From contig PWPP01000052.1 of the NCBI GenBank assembly GCA_003558625.1, positions 1 to 26,414 of the forward strand: a DNA stretch of 26,414 nt. The letters run 5' to 3'. The notes under the pieces were generated by a model that did not search any database, had not been told where the DNA came from, and was given only the letters and a program-made list of their open reading frames with translations. The position numbers and the translations under genes are program-made. This document shows, one piece after another, positions 17,177 through 23,554 of this stretch. This stretch comes from Syntrophomonas sp. (GTDB lineage: Bacteria > Bacillota > Syntrophomonadia > Syntrophomonadales > Syntrophomonadaceae). Positions within the stretch are counted from its first letter, which is position 1, and each line of letters opens with the position of its first letter.

Positions 17177-17349
17177 TCATATAGCATGATGTGCATATGC
17201 CATAATCGAAGCTAATTTTTATACCAACGGGCCGCCTTTATAAACCCCAGGGATAAGCTGGGACTAAAAAAGTGGATGGCTTGGTATGCAGCAAGACACC
17301 CGACCGGATAGAAACAAGGGTAGGGTTTATGGGGGTAGAGAGCAGGAAA

Positions 17350-18087
17350 ATGCAGAGAATTAGAATGATTATTGAGTATGACGGTTCCGGGTACCATGGA
17401 TTCCAGGTACAGGAAAATGCCCATACCATCCAACGGGAAATCGAAAGCAAACTGTTACAGCTGACCGGACACCCTACCAGGATAACAGCTGCAGGACGCA
17501 CGGATGCCGGGGTTCATGCCCGGGGGCAGGTAATAGCATTTGATACTGTGGCCACGATTCCACCATTTCGTTTTTCCGCAGCATTAAACAGCAGGCTGCC
17601 GCCGGACATCCGGGTTTTAGAAAGCAGTGCGGCAGCCGGGGATTTTCATCCCCGCTTTCAGGCATCAAAAAAGACGTATAGTTATTTGATATACCGAAGC
17701 CAACCGGGCAGGGTTTTTTTTAGAAATTATGCATTTTGCAACACTGAACTCCTGGATGTTAAAGCGATGCAGGAGGGAGCAAGATTGTTGGTCGGGCGGC
17801 AAAACTTCAAGGCTTTTTGTGCCAGTGGCTCCGGGGTGAAAAACTTTGAGAGGCAGGTAACCAAATGTCTGTGGGAAGAAATCGGTGATATTTTGCATTT
17901 TTGTATTGAGGCGGATGGGTTTTTATATAAAATGGTACGCAATATCGTAGGGACTCTGTTGGAAATAGGCCGGGGTGATTATGACCCAGAATACATCCAA
18001 AAAATAATTGCCGGCCAGGATCGTAATATGGCCGGGGTTACTGCACCTCCCCAGGGATTATATTTAATGAATGTGCGTTACGAATAA
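17350..18087 (+). CDS. truA: tRNA pseudouridine synthase A
   Basis: The 245-residue enzyme makes pseudouridine at positions 38-40 of the tRNA anticodon arm. The catalytic aspartate is D52 in AAGRTDAGVHARGQV. Also typical are FHPRFQASKKTYSYLIY and the C-terminal FLYKMVRNIVGTLLEIGRG. ATG 17350 gives the normal length and N-terminus (QRIRMIIEYDGSGYHGFQ). Upstream in-frame starts at 17272 (GTG) and 17329 (ATG) would add 26 or 7 residues without family support. The 173 nt between ecfT and this start hold no clear promoter or terminator. Confidence 0.94.
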   Translation: MQRIRMIIEYDGSGYHGFQVQENAHTIQREIESKLLQLTGHPTRITAAGRTDAGVHARGQVIAFDTVATIPPFRFSAALNSRLPPDIRVLESSAAAGDFHPRFQASKKTYSYLIYRSQPGRVFFRNYAFCNTELLDVKAMQEGARLLVGRQNFKAFCASGSGVKNFERQVTKCLWEEIGDILHFCIEADGFLYKMVRNIVGTLLEIGRGDYDPEYIQKIIAGQDRNMAGVTAPPQGLYLMNVRYE

Positions 18088-18102
18088 AACCGGCGCGGGT
18101 CC

Positions 18103-18132
18103 TTGACAAAGGTCGTGTTTTTTATATATTAT
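18103..18132 (+). promoter_or_regulatory. Promoter of the rplM-rpsI operon
   Basis: A perfect -35 box TTGACA (18103-18108) is followed 16-18 nt later by overlapping -10 candidates TATATT (18125-18130) and TATTAT (18127-18132). This is a strong vegetative-type promoter placed just after truA. Transcription would start near 18139, giving an untranslated leader of about 100 nt before rplM. Confidence 0.8.
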
Positions 18133-18139
18133 TTATAGG

Positions 18140-18236
18140 TAGTCCTTTTTTACCTGTTTGCTTCCTGACCCGTTAACAAACAGGGAATAAAGATTATGAT
18201 CAGGAACCAGAACCTTTTTAAACAGGAGGGAAAACC
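18140..18236 (+). promoter_or_regulatory. Structured leader of rplM (L13-leader type)
   Basis: The leader has a perfect 8-bp hairpin, CCTGTTTG (18153-18160) with CAAACAGG (18177-18184). The loop sequence TTCCTGA (18162-18168) is complementary to TCAGGAA (18200-18206), so an H-type pseudoknot can form. AAACAGG occurs twice (18178-18184 and 18220-18226), and the second copy overlaps the ribosome binding site AGGAGGG (18224-18230). CCTGTTT could therefore alternatively hide that site. Firmicutes are known to carry an L13 leader RNA family in front of rplM; assignment to it here rests on position and structure, not on a covariance search. Confidence 0.65.
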
Positions 18237-18671
18237 GTGAAATGCTATCAGGCTAAACCAGCGGAAGTAGAAAGAAAATGGTATATTATAGATGCTACGG
18301 ATCAGATTTTAGGCAGAATGTCATCAGAAATAGCCCATATTTTACGGGGGAAACACAAGCCGACGTATACCCCCCATGTTGATACCGGAGATTGTATTGT
18401 GGTTATTAATGCCGAAAAAGTAAAGTTATCCGCCAACAAAATGAACAAGAAGAAATATTATCATCATACCGGGTATCCCGGAGGTTTGAAAGAAATAGAC
18501 TTTAAAGTGATGCTGCAAAAGAAACCTGAGAGAATCATAGAAAAAGCCGTAAAAGGTATGTTACCCCATAACAAATTGGGAGCCCAAATGTATACCAAAC
18601 TAAAAGTATACCGGGGCCCAGAACACCCCCATGAAGCGCAAAAACCGGAAATATGGGAGCTTAGAGGTTAA
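18237..18671 (+). CDS. rplM: 50S ribosomal protein L13
   Basis: A 144-residue protein. It has KWYIIDATDQILGRMSSEIA at the N-terminus, PHVDTGDCIVVINAEK, and HHTGYPGGLKE, then KGMLPHNKLGAQMYTKLKVY, all typical. The start is GTG with AGGAGGG 6 nt upstream. It is paired with rpsI as in nearly all bacteria, and it has its own promoter and leader. Confidence 0.97.
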   Translation: MKCYQAKPAEVERKWYIIDATDQILGRMSSEIAHILRGKHKPTYTPHVDTGDCIVVINAEKVKLSANKMNKKKYYHHTGYPGGLKEIDFKVMLQKKPERIIEKAVKGMLPHNKLGAQMYTKLKVYRGPEHPHEAQKPEIWELRG

Positions 18672-18682
18672 GGAGGATAGAT

Positions 18683-19075
18683 ATGGCGAAGGTAAATTAC
18701 TGGGGAACCGGCAGAAGAAAAACCGCTGTAGCCAGGGTAAGATTAGTGCCTGGTGACGGGAATATCATTATTAATAACAGGTCATTTACAGATTTTTTCC
18801 CCAATAAAACTAATAGATTGATTGTCCAGCAGCCGTTGGAACTTACAGATATGATGGGAAGATTTGATGTAATATGCCGGGTTCATGGAGGAGGAGTAAC
18901 CGGACAGGCAGGAGCGATAAAATTAGGGATCGCCCGTTCACTAGTAAGTGCGAATCCTGATTTAAGACCTCAACTGCGACAAGCCGGGTATTTAACACGC
19001 GACCCCAGAATGAAGGAAAGAAAAAAATATGGATTACATAAAGCCAGAAAAGCACCCCAATACTCAAAGCGTTAA
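18683..19075 (+). CDS. rpsI: 30S ribosomal protein S9
   Basis: A 130-residue protein with GTGRRKTAVARVRLVPG, VHGGGVTGQAGAIKLGIARS and the basic tail KYGLHKARKAPQYSKR, whose terminal arginine reaches the P-site tRNA. AAGGAGG precedes the ATG. It is the last gene before a terminator. Confidence 0.97.
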   Translation: MAKVNYWGTGRRKTAVARVRLVPGDGNIIINNRSFTDFFPNKTNRLIVQQPLELTDMMGRFDVICRVHGGGVTGQAGAIKLGIARSLVSANPDLRPQLRQAGYLTRDPRMKERKKYGLHKARKAPQYSKR

Positions 19076-19111
19076 TCCAGACATTAGAAAAAACTGCATC
19101 AGGGCTTGTTT

Positions 19112-19144
19112 AACCTCCAATTATGATTTGGGGGTTATTTCATT
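19112..19144 (+). terminator. Rho-independent terminator after rpsI
   Basis: A 9-bp stem (AACCTCCAA, 19112-19120, with TTGGGGGTT, 19128-19136, including one G-T pair) and a 7-nt loop are followed by ATTTCATTT. It lies 36 nt after the rpsI stop and separates the ribosomal block from the next gene. The T tract is interrupted, so strength is uncertain. Confidence 0.7.
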
Positions 19145-19204
19145 TGGCCATGGAGTTTGTCAAAAATTATGCATGTAAGTTTAAAAAAAACCGTGAGAAC
19201 AACA

Positions 19205-19243
19205 AGCGGTAACCGCTACCCGATGGGAAGAAAAAGATATAAT
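19205..19243 (+). promoter_or_regulatory. Candidate regulated promoter of the selenoprotein gene
   Basis: A perfect -10 box TATAAT (19238-19243) has no recognisable -35 at the right distance. Instead an exact 13-bp palindrome, AGCGGT-A-ACCGCT (19205-19217), lies just upstream. This arrangement suits an activator or repressor site. The regulator is unknown. Confidence 0.4.
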
Positions 19244-19298
19244 AAAAGAGACCATACATACGGATTGCAGGTGCCTTGATAAAGGAAGGGGTATTATT

Positions 19299-19661
19299 AT
19301 GGACCATAAAAAATTGACTTTTTATTGTGTCAACAACTGAACCACGTGCCGCAAAGCCAAGGGTTGGCTGGAAGAGAAAGGCATGATGTATACATACCGG
19401 GATTTAATGAAGGATCCCCCGGGATTAAAGGAATTGGAAAGCATGGCTGAAATGGCAGGAATGGCTTTGTACCAGATGATTAATCCCAAGAGCAAGGATT
19501 ACAAAAATCTGACCGCGGACATAACTACGGCTAGCGGGGAAGAAATCGCAGAGGTTGTCAAAGGCAGCCCCAGGATATTAAAACGGCCGATATTAACGGA
19601 TGGTCAAGAGATCATTATCGGCTTTAAGGATCAAACATACCAGAGCCTTTTAGAGGGGTAA
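19299..19661 (+). CDS. Spx/ArsC-family selenoprotein (UxxC), TGA read as selenocysteine
   Basis: The ATG at 19299 has AAGGAAGGGG upstream and reads MDHKKLTFYCVNN, then TGA (19338-19340), then TTCRKAKGWLEEKG. Members of the Spx/arsenate reductase-like thioredoxin-fold family carry YPKCGTCRKAKKWL at this place, so the TGA replaces the first cysteine of CxxC (Sec14, Cys17). The remainder (YTYRDL, NPKSKDYKNL, then PRILKRPILTDGQEIIIGF) fits the family to the end. The product would be 120 residues, the usual size. A hairpin 14 nt after the TGA looks like a bacterial SECIS element. The predicted role is thiol/selenol redox chemistry, possibly arsenate or disulfide reduction; the substrate cannot be told. 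A conventional call would begin at 19383 and lose the active site. The alternative is a nonsense mutation in an otherwise intact gene. Confidence 0.85.
19347..19383 (+). promoter_or_regulatory. Candidate bacterial SECIS element
   Basis: A perfect 6-bp stem, AGCCAA (19355-19360) with TTGGCT (19364-19369), is capped by a GGG loop (19361-19363). The loop begins 20 nt after the in-frame TGA. An outer TGCC/GGCA pairing (19347-19350 with 19380-19383) could extend it. Bacterial SECIS hairpins lie just after the UGA inside the coding region, with a small loop having G at its first positions, which this matches. Confidence 0.75.
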
Positions 19662-19695
19662 GACCAGGGCAACTTAACGGGGGTGACAGTGGGTT

Positions 19696-19964
19696 TTGAA
19701 TTTGCTCGTCGTAGGCAGGGCCACTGGGACCGGCACCTGGGATGAATATGCGATCCCGGAGTTTTAGACCAGGTTGAAAAGCCATCAAGGCAATGTCCGG
19801 GCCTATAAAAAGTGTGGAAAAATATCAAAAAAGCCCGGTTTAAATAAGAGATCGGGAAAGACAAATTTTTTGAAACACTCTTCCATCCGAAGTACAAAAA
19901 GGTAGATGTTTCTGCCTGGTAATGTGTTGCTCTTAAACCCATTGGCGAAGGAGACAAAATGTAA
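19696..19964 (+). pseudogene. Possible decayed gene of unknown family
   Basis: Between the selenoprotein gene and the arginine promoter (19662-20178, 517 nt) no intact gene exists. Protein-like plus-strand fragments occur. One frame reads LLVVGRATGTGTWDEYAIPEF, then TAG 19765, and continues to NVRAYKK. A -1 shift at the A run near 19807-19811 leads to KVWKNIKKARFK, TAA 19845, FFETLFHPKYKKVDVSAW, TAA 19920 and CVALKPIGEGDKM. These could be one gene ruined by three stops and a frameshift. I do not recognise the family. Chance coding-like sequence remains possible. Confidence 0.4.
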
Positions 19965-19995
19965 AATGACCTGGTATGGAATCTATATTTTTTTT

Positions 19996-20046
19996 AACCT
20001 GAACCAAAACCGCAGGTTCTCGTTCATGCTTGGTAAACCCAGCATG
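19996..20046 (+). repeat. Tandem hairpins upstream of the arginine promoter
   Basis: Two inverted repeats lie side by side: AACCTG/CAGGTT (19996-20001 with 20013-20018) and CATGCT/AGCATG (20025-20030 with 20041-20046), the second extended by GG/CC past one mismatch. The second is followed by CCATTTT, so it might act as a weak terminator for read-through from upstream. No other role is evident. Confidence 0.35.
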
Positions 20047-20119
20047 CCATTTTGAAGTTTAATGCCATTCAATTCAAGAACTGTCCCTGAATGTACTCCT
20101 TAATAAATGAAATTACAGC

Positions 20120-20163
20120 TTGCATCAATATACAATACTTTGTATAATTATTACTGTATTTAA
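20120..20163 (+). promoter_or_regulatory. Arginine operon promoter with candidate ArgR operator
   Basis: A -35 TTGCAT (20120-20125), a 17-nt spacer and a perfect -10 TATAAT (20143-20148) form a good vegetative promoter 31 nt before argC. The perfect palindrome TATACAA-TACT-TTGTATA (20129-20146) covers the spacer and -10. The overlapping TGTATAATTATTAC (20141-20154) matches 11 of 14 positions of the ARG-box core TGAATWWWWATTCA. Binding by an ArgR/AhrC repressor in the presence of arginine would block the promoter; this is inferred from the matches and the genes downstream. Confidence 0.6.
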
Positions 20164-20178
20164 AAAGGAGGCGTAGTG

Positions 20179-21216
20179 ATGATTGATGTTGCCATCATAG
20201 GGGACGGTTATACCGCGGCGGATTTGTTAAGACTGATGGCGGGGCATGAACAGCTGAACCCGGTCTTTATTGCTTCGATTGATCACGTGGGACGCAAGAT
20301 CCATGAGATCTATCCTCATCTTAGAGGGTTCAGTGATTTGCTCTGTGAAGAAGAGGATTTAAATAAAATAAAAAGCTGTTGCCAGGCTGTTTTTTTGGCC
20401 ATTCCCCATGGATTTTCGGTTCCCATTGTCCGGGAATTGTCTGGGGCCGGTATCCGTTGTGTGGATCTGGCGGCTGATTTTCGCCTTAAGGATCCTACTT
20501 TATATCAAGAATATTATGACCTTAAACACCAGGCACCGGAACTTCTGCCCGGGGCTGTATATGGATTACCGGAAATATACCGGGAGCAGATCCGAAAAGC
20601 GGATATCCTGGCGAATCCGGGTTGTTTTCCCACCGGGGCTATTTTGCCCTTGGCCCCGCTGCTGGCAGCGGGTATGGTGGAAAGGGATCATATTATTATA
20701 GATGCGAAAACGGGGGTATCCGGTGCAGGAAGGGGACCCAGTCTGATCAATCACTTCTGTGAAGTCAATGACGGGGTGCGGGCTTATGGTGTGGGCACCC
20801 ATCGTCACGGTCCGGAAATGGAGCAGGAATTAACATTTGCTGCCGGGGACCAGGTGAAGGTATGTTTTACTCCTCACCTGATACCCATGAGCCGGGGCAT
20901 TTTAACCACGATTTATGCCCGTTTGGCTCCGGGAGTCGATGCATCCGGGGTACGGACAGTCCTGGAGGAAAACTACCGGCAGGAGCCTTTTATCCGCATT
21001 CTTTCTCCCGGGGTTATGCCTAACAGCAAGTGGGTATATGGCAGTAATTATGTAGATATCGGTGTTTTTGTAGATCCGGTCAGCTCCAGGGTTATTTTGA
21101 TTTCAGCCCTTGATAATCTGGTCAAAGGCGCTTCTGGACAGGCCATACAAAACCTTAATATCATGCTTGGTTTAGAAGAAACCCGTGGGCTTTCAACCCC
21201 CGGCATGTTCCCCTGA
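20179..21216 (+). CDS. argC: N-acetyl-gamma-glutamyl-phosphate reductase
   Basis: The 345-residue enzyme reduces N-acetylglutamyl phosphate to the semialdehyde with NADPH, the third step of arginine synthesis. The catalytic cysteine is C149 in NPGCFPTGA, the histidine lies in GTHRHGPEME, and VSGAGRGP is also typical. The N-terminal nucleotide-binding loop is odd: IIGDGYTAADLL, one residue shorter than the usual GATGYTGAEL and lacking the last glycine. ATG 20179 is preferred over GTG 20176 because AAGGAGG is then 7 nt away. First gene of the operon. Confidence 0.95.
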   Translation: MIDVAIIGDGYTAADLLRLMAGHEQLNPVFIASIDHVGRKIHEIYPHLRGFSDLLCEEEDLNKIKSCCQAVFLAIPHGFSVPIVRELSGAGIRCVDLAADFRLKDPTLYQEYYDLKHQAPELLPGAVYGLPEIYREQIRKADILANPGCFPTGAILPLAPLLAAGMVERDHIIIDAKTGVSGAGRGPSLINHFCEVNDGVRAYGVGTHRHGPEMEQELTFAAGDQVKVCFTPHLIPMSRGILTTIYARLAPGVDASGVRTVLEENYRQEPFIRILSPGVMPNSKWVYGSNYVDIGVFVDPVSSRVILISALDNLVKGASGQAIQNLNIMLGLEETRGLSTPGMFP

Positions 21217-21270
21217 TCCCAGCAACAATCAGGTAGGAGTATTTTTAGAAACTGGGAGGTCTTTATTATC

Positions 21271-22476
21271 ATGAAAATAGCAGCAGGTTCTGTAACCTTT
21301 CCCCAGGGCTTTTTGGCTCAAGGGGTTTGTGCAGAAATTAAGAGAAAAAACAAAATGTATTTGGCCATTATTTATTCCCCGCAGCCGGCCCGGGCTGCTG
21401 CGGTTTATACCACCAATAAGGTCCGGGCCGCTTGTATCGATATCAACCGGTTCCATCTTGAGGACGGTGTAGCCCAGGCTGTTGTTGTCAACAGCGGCAA
21501 TGCCAATGCCTGCACCGGGGAACAGGGTTTGGCCGACAGTATTGCCATGGCGGAGTTAACGGGGCAGTGCCTTCAAATACGGCCTCAGGACGTAATAGTC
21601 GCTTCCACCGGGGTTATTGGGGTTTATATGCCAATGGACCGGATTGAAGATGGGATCACCAGAGCCGCGTCTGCGTTATCCCGGGACGGGGGACATAATG
21701 CGGCATTGGCTCTTATGACTACGGACCTGGTCCAAAAAGAAGCGGCCGTGGAAACAGAAATCGGGGGGAAGGTGGTCAGAATTGGAGGCATAGCCAAAGG
21801 GAGCGGTATGATCCATCCTAACATGGCGACCATGCTGGCCTTTATCACTACCGATGCAGCCATCAGCAGCCACTGTTTAAAACAGATGCTGCGGGATTCA
21901 ACAGATAGCTCCTACAATATGATCAGTGTGGATGGCGATACTTCCACCAATGACATGGTGGTCATCATGGCCAATGGGGAAGCTCAAAACCCCTTGATTG
22001 ATGAGGTTGGTTCCGCGGATTACCAACTATTTAAAGAGGCATTAGACCTGGTGAATATCACCCTGGCCAAGAAGATTGCCCGGGATGGGGAGGGCGCAAC
22101 CAGGCTGATTGAGGTACAGGTCCTACATGCACCCAGCGAAGATGCAGCGCGCAAAATTGCCCGCACCATTACCACCTCTAATTTAACCAAGGCAGCGGTT
22201 TTTGGTGAAGATGCCAATTGGGGCCGTATTTTTGCTGCTGCCGGAAGAGCGGGAGTTGATTTTGACCCCCACCGGGTAGATATTTATTTAGGCCAGGAAA
22301 AGATGGCAGTAGATGGCATGGGACTGTTATTTGATGAGGAGCGGGCCCGCCAGGAGCTGAAAAAAGCTACGGTGGTTATTAAGGTGGATCTGAAACAGGG
22401 ACAAGCCGGGGCTGTTGCCTGGGGCTGTGACCTTTCATATGATTATATCCGGATAAATGCCGACTACCGTACCTGA
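21271..22476 (+). CDS. argJ: Glutamate N-acetyltransferase / amino-acid acetyltransferase (ArgJ)
   Basis: A 401-residue protein that transfers the acetyl group from N-acetylornithine to glutamate, recycling it (step 5 to step 1); in many Gram-positives it also uses acetyl-CoA. The precursor cleaves itself before the nucleophilic threonine T187 in KGSGMIHPNMATMLAF, giving two chains. Other marks are VVVNSGNANACTG and FGEDANWGRI. GGGAGG lies 11 nt before the ATG, a long spacing, and can pair with the argC end. argE is not needed with this enzyme and none is seen. Confidence 0.95.
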   Translation: MKIAAGSVTFPQGFLAQGVCAEIKRKNKMYLAIIYSPQPARAAAVYTTNKVRAACIDINRFHLEDGVAQAVVVNSGNANACTGEQGLADSIAMAELTGQCLQIRPQDVIVASTGVIGVYMPMDRIEDGITRAASALSRDGGHNAALALMTTDLVQKEAAVETEIGGKVVRIGGIAKGSGMIHPNMATMLAFITTDAAISSHCLKQMLRDSTDSSYNMISVDGDTSTNDMVVIMANGEAQNPLIDEVGSADYQLFKEALDLVNITLAKKIARDGEGATRLIEVQVLHAPSEDAARKIARTITTSNLTKAAVFGEDANWGRIFAAAGRAGVDFDPHRVDIYLGQEKMAVDGMGLLFDEERARQELKKATVVIKVDLKQGQAGAVAWGCDLSYDYIRINADYRT

Positions 22477-22562
22477 TAGGGGTGGGAGCCGGATGATCCC
22501 GGGCCCAAACCCGGAAGCTGGAAACAGGGACGAAAAACGCACAAGCGAGGAGAGATAACCGG

Positions 22563-23426
22563 ATGTTGGAAGCAGCAATGAAAAAAGCCGAGGTTCTGGT
22601 GGAAGCCCTTCCCTATATTAAAGACTTCTATGGCAAAAGGGTGCTGGTAAAATATGGAGGGGCAGCTATGCAGGACTGTGACCTGAAAGAAAAGATTATG
22701 CAGGATATTGTTTTAATGAAATATGTGGGCATGCATCCCATTGTTGTGCACGGAGGAGGCCCGGAAATCAATGCGATGCTTGAACAACTGGGTATTGTCA
22801 GTACCTTTATTGATGGACAGAGGGTTACAGACCTGAAAACCATGGAGATTGTAGAAATGGTTCTGGGGGGCAAGGTGAACAAGCAAATCGTGGCCGGTCT
22901 TCATGCCAGCGGGGGCAAGGCTATAGGGATATCGGGTAAGGATGGCATGCTGATTAAGGCCCGGCCTTTACAGGGCCAGGCGGAGATGGGATTTACCGGG
23001 GAAGTGGAAAGCATAAACCCCATGATTATCGAAACATTGATTGAAAATGGTTATATTCCCGTCATTGCCCCCATCGGGTTTGATGATGACTTTAACAGCT
23101 ACAATATAAATGCAGATTTAGTCGCAGCGGCCATCGCCGTTGCCATGAAAGCAGACAAGCTGGTTCTTTTGACCGATGTCCCGGGTTTGCTCCGGGATCC
23201 CCGGGCCCCTGAGAGCCTGATTTCTGTAGTAAGAGTTAGCGAACTGCAGGATTATATGAACCGGGGCATTATAAACGGCGGTATGCTGCCTAAGATCCGT
23301 TGCTGCATAGAAGCCGTAACCGGAGGAGTCGGACGCACCCATATTATTGACGGAAGAGTGCCGCACTCCATTTTGTTGGAAGTATTTACCAAAGAGGGGA
23401 TCGGCACCATGTTTGTCAATGAATAA
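22563..23426 (+). CDS. argB: Acetylglutamate kinase
   Basis: A 287-residue amino acid kinase catalysing the ATP-dependent phosphorylation of N-acetylglutamate. Lysine K30 in VLVKYGG and the glycine loop VVHGGGPEIN (61-70) are in place, as is NINADLVAAAIA. The roughly 25-residue N-terminal helix before the kinase core (EVLVEALPYIKDFYGK) resembles arginine-inhibited hexameric enzymes such as that of Thermotoga maritima, so feedback inhibition by arginine is likely. GAGGAGA precedes the ATG. An ATG five codons later is possible. Confidence 0.95.
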   Translation: MLEAAMKKAEVLVEALPYIKDFYGKRVLVKYGGAAMQDCDLKEKIMQDIVLMKYVGMHPIVVHGGGPEINAMLEQLGIVSTFIDGQRVTDLKTMEIVEMVLGGKVNKQIVAGLHASGGKAIGISGKDGMLIKARPLQGQAEMGFTGEVESINPMIIETLIENGYIPVIAPIGFDDDFNSYNINADLVAAAIAVAMKADKLVLLTDVPGLLRDPRAPESLISVVRVSELQDYMNRGIINGGMLPKIRCCIEAVTGGVGRTHIIDGRVPHSILLEVFTKEGIGTMFVNE

Positions 23427-23554
23427 ATCTGCTGCATGATGATGAGGCTGTGATAGGGGTTAAACCATAAAGAAAAATCAGACATGGTTACCCGGATCCC
23501 CGGCGGGACACACCAGGGGAAACGGGCATGGAAGAGTAAATCGGAGGTAGGAAC

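Noticed and set aside
17240..17262. CCCAG/CTGGG hairpin between ecfT and truA
   Set aside because: Only 5 bp, with no T tract after it and no partner signal.
18091..18123. Terminator for truA in the short stem followed by T residues before rplM
   Set aside because: The best stem is only about 4 bp (CCTT/AAGG) and overlaps the -35 box, so the T run is better explained as part of the promoter spacer.
19743..19745. A second possible selenocysteine TGA in the region after the selenoprotein gene
   Set aside because: The frame around it (DRHLG, TGA, ICDPGV) ends soon after, has no family resemblance and no convincing SECIS hairpin.
19631..19957. Minus-strand open frame of 108 codons in the gene-poor stretch
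   Set aside because: No start signal and unnatural composition; plus-strand fragments look more protein-like, so it is probably a shadow of the decayed gene.
19965..20119. T-box or other riboswitch before the arginine genes
   Set aside because: No T-box consensus sequence is visible, and the promoter at 20120-20148 would leave these bases out of the transcript.
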